Positions 5,945 to 6,836 of a DNA stretch of 6,836 bases are shown here, one piece after another. The DNA is from Candidatus Thorarchaeota archaeon (GTDB lineage Archaea > Asgardarchaeota > Thorarchaeia > Thorarchaeales > Thorarchaeaceae). The translations under genes were made by a program, and so were the position numbers. The notes beneath the pieces are model-generated. The model saw nothing but the letters and a program-made list of their open reading frames with translations. It was not told the DNA's origin and ran no database searches. Within the stretch, counting starts at the first letter, position 1. Every line of letters begins with the position of its first letter. Where the stretch lies: contig JAEORI010000310.1 in assembly GCA_016840965.1 (NCBI GenBank), positions 1-6,836 on the forward strand, given 5' to 3'.

Positions 5945-5983
5945 TGACCAAGAAAATGGACTTAGGAATCAGACTTGGTTCTT

Positions 5984-6376
5984 TCATAGAAATAATGCCA
6001 CTATTAGTATACCTACAAGAACTAATGATATGGGCAATAAAACGCATTGTAAGCAGCTCTTGTCATTTTCTTCACCCCATATCTTCCCTGCATATAAGCC
6101 TAGGAATCCTCCAAACCAGGCTGCAACAAAAATAGCTGTGAGGGGTGAAATCGCCACAAATCTCCCACCTCCACGTGGCCAGTCTAAGATGGTCACATAC
6201 TGCATCAATTGCAAAAAGAGAAATGAAAACATAATCGGGAGTAAAACACCAAACACGACAATAGAAATTGGAGTTAACCTTCCCACATACTTGGTACCAA
6301 GAGAACCAAGCAAGATTGCAAGGATCATTCCTGATAATGAGAATAATACTGCAAGTACTACTTCAGAAAGGACCAC
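5984..6376 (-). CDS. four-helix membrane protein of unknown function
   Basis: This 130-residue protein is not recognised. Four hydrophobic segments are visible (about residues 5-25, 35-58, 73-97 and 110-129). They are joined by a short basic loop (KYVGR, 29-33), a loop DWPRGGGR (65-72) and a polar loop GEENDKSCLQC (101-111) with a CxxC pair (C108, C111) at the edge of the last helix. No signal peptidase site or known catalytic motif is seen. The GTG start at 6374-6376 is supported by GGAGGT 7 nt upstream. The opposite strand has a longer frame over the same bases, but its product is Asn/Pro/Thr-rich and featureless, as expected opposite a membrane gene. The gene precedes the ThDP enzyme operon on the same strand with a 105-bp gap, so a functional link is possible but unproven. 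It is divergent from the carboxylase gene. Confidence 0.75.
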   Translation of the reverse strand: MVLSEVVLAVLFSLSGMILAILLGSLGTKYVGRLTPISIVVFGVLLPIMFSFLFLQLMQYVTILDWPRGGGRFVAISPLTAIFVAAWFGGFLGLYAGKIWGEENDKSCLQCVLLPISLVLVGILIVALFL

Positions 6377-6383
6377 CTACGAA

Positions 6384-6389
6384 ACCTCC
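6384..6389 (-). promoter_or_regulatory. Shine-Dalgarno site fixing the GTG start of the membrane protein
   Basis: GGAGGT on the minus strand is followed by 7 nt and the GTG at 6376. Together with the hydrophobic translation it argues that this strand, not the opposite one, is coding here. A TATA-like run (CTATAATTCTAAAA, minus strand, about 6411-6424) lies about 25 nt upstream of the site. Confidence 0.7.
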
Positions 6390-6497
6390 AACTAAATTAT
6401 CAGGTCAGAACTTTTAGAATTATAGTTCGAGACTTACCTCTTTCTATTTTTTGCAAGTTCTCTTCAAAAAAGGAAATGTGTGAAAATGTGCAAGAAT

Positions 6498-6506
6498 CTA
6501 AATAAG
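6498..6506 (+). promoter_or_regulatory. possible TATA box of the carboxylase gene
   Basis: CTAAATAAG is the best TATA-like element upstream of the carboxylase ATG. Initiation about 25 nt later (near 6528) would leave a leader of about 70 nt. No other strong candidate was seen closer to the start. Confidence 0.4.
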
Positions 6507-6516
6507 GTGCATCTGG

Positions 6517-6560
6517 TGTGACTTTGTTCAGAGAATCAGAAGATTGAAAAAACAGTCACA
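6517..6560 (+). repeat. inverted repeat upstream of the carboxylase gene
   Basis: TGTGACT (6517-6523) is perfectly complementary to AGTCACA (6554-6560) across a 30-nt spacer. It spans the predicted transcription start region. It could be a split operator or an RNA stem in the leader, or chance; the arms are only 7 bp. Confidence 0.3.
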
Positions 6561-6598
6561 TACCTCTCAGTAAGACCAATCGAAGAGGTGGACGCATT

Positions 6599-6836
6599 AT
6601 GACTAAGGACAAATTTGACGAACTCACGAAACTCAGAGAACAAGCAAAACTAGGTGGTGGAGAGGATCGAATCAAGATTGAACACGAGAAAGGTCGCTTG
6701 ACAGCTCGTGAACGACTCGATAAGCTTCTTGATTCGGGGTCATTTGTTGAGATTGATGAGTTTGTTGTCCACCGAGAAACAAGCTTTGGAATGGATGAGA
6801 AGAAGATTCTTGGTGACGGTGTTGTCACTGGCTTTG
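6599..6836 (+). CDS. acyl-CoA carboxylase carboxyltransferase subunit (propionyl-CoA carboxylase beta / methylmalonyl-CoA decarboxylase alpha type), partial
   Basis: The first 79 residues of a roughly 510-520-residue protein are present; the rest lies beyond the right edge. The visible part matches the N-terminus of the biotin-dependent carboxyltransferase family. It has a helical opening (KFDELTKLREQAKLGGGEDR, 5-24), then KGRLTARERLDKLLDSGSFVEID (33-55), and SFGMDEKKILGDGVVTGF (62-79), which leads into the first crotonase-like domain. Such subunits move carboxyl groups between carboxybiotin and propionyl- or acetyl-CoA, either as cytoplasmic carboxylases or in sodium-pumping methylmalonyl-CoA decarboxylase. 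The N-terminus does not separate these. The ATG at 6599 has GAGGTG 8 nt upstream. The gene is divergent from the membrane protein. Biotin carboxylase and carrier genes would be expected nearby to the right. Confidence 0.93.
   Translation, partial: MTKDKFDELTKLREQAKLGGGEDRIKIEHEKGRLTARERLDKLLDSGSFVEIDEFVVHRETSFGMDEKKILGDGVVTGF

Noticed and set aside
5947..5979. ACCAAG / CTTGGT inverted repeat after the membrane protein gene
   Set aside because: The arms are only 6 bp with a 21-nt spacer and no T-run following, so it is compatible with chance.
5913..6395. A 160-codon plus-strand open frame opposite the membrane protein
   Set aside because: The product is rich in Asn, Pro, Thr and Arg with no domain or hydrophobic pattern and no good Shine-Dalgarno site. 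The minus-strand frame has a strong GGAGGT and coherent membrane helices.

Overview
The window reads as archaeal chromosome, most likely from an Asgard-type archaeon (Thor- or Lokiarchaeia-like). This is inferred from gene style, not from a marker gene. Supporting signs are a TrmB-family regulator with an apparently leaderless promoter, a tiny winged-helix regulator, AT-rich TATA-like boxes about 25 nt upstream of inferred transcript starts, Shine-Dalgarno sites of the GGTGA/GGAGG kind, frequent GTG and TTG starts, moderate-to-low GC, and an archaeal-style SCP2 protein. No RNA gene, CRISPR array, insertion sequence or phage gene was seen. No gap between genes exceeds about 225 bases.

Left part (1-1544). 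A class I SAM-dependent methyltransferase runs off the left edge on the minus strand. It lies just behind a TrmB-family regulator, and the two probably form an operon. Divergent to them, on the plus strand, is a 69-residue winged-helix protein. The 124-bp space between the two regulators holds two copies of a 19-bp palindrome (TTACAC-N7-GTGTAA) exactly 46 bp apart. One abuts the TATA box of the TrmB gene and the other lies just upstream of the small regulator's start. This is the clearest regulatory structure in the window.

Middle (1660-2538). A multi-pass CPBP-family (Rce1-like) intramembrane protease on the minus strand carries all three family motifs. It starts at a GTG with a strong Shine-Dalgarno site.

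Core operon (2690-5878, minus strand). The order of transcription is a ThDP-dependent decarboxylase/carboligase-type enzyme, a zinc-dependent NAD-type alcohol/polyol dehydrogenase, and a small SCP2-like lipid-binding protein. The junctions are almost seamless: the first two genes meet as TAG-ATG, and the third follows within 0-15 nt. The set suggests that an aldehyde or acyloin made by the ThDP enzyme is interconverted with an alcohol by the dehydrogenase, possibly on a hydrophobic substrate carried by the SCP2 protein. Substrates cannot be read from the sequence.

Right part (5984-6836). A four-helix membrane protein of unknown function lies upstream on the minus strand. Divergent from it, a propionyl-CoA/acyl-CoA carboxylase carboxyltransferase subunit starts on the plus strand and runs off the right edge. 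If the ThDP enzyme is a 2-hydroxyacyl-CoA lyase, the locus could belong to branched-chain or isoprenoid lipid metabolism. That is a hypothesis; an acetolactate/acetoin/butanediol reading is equally open.
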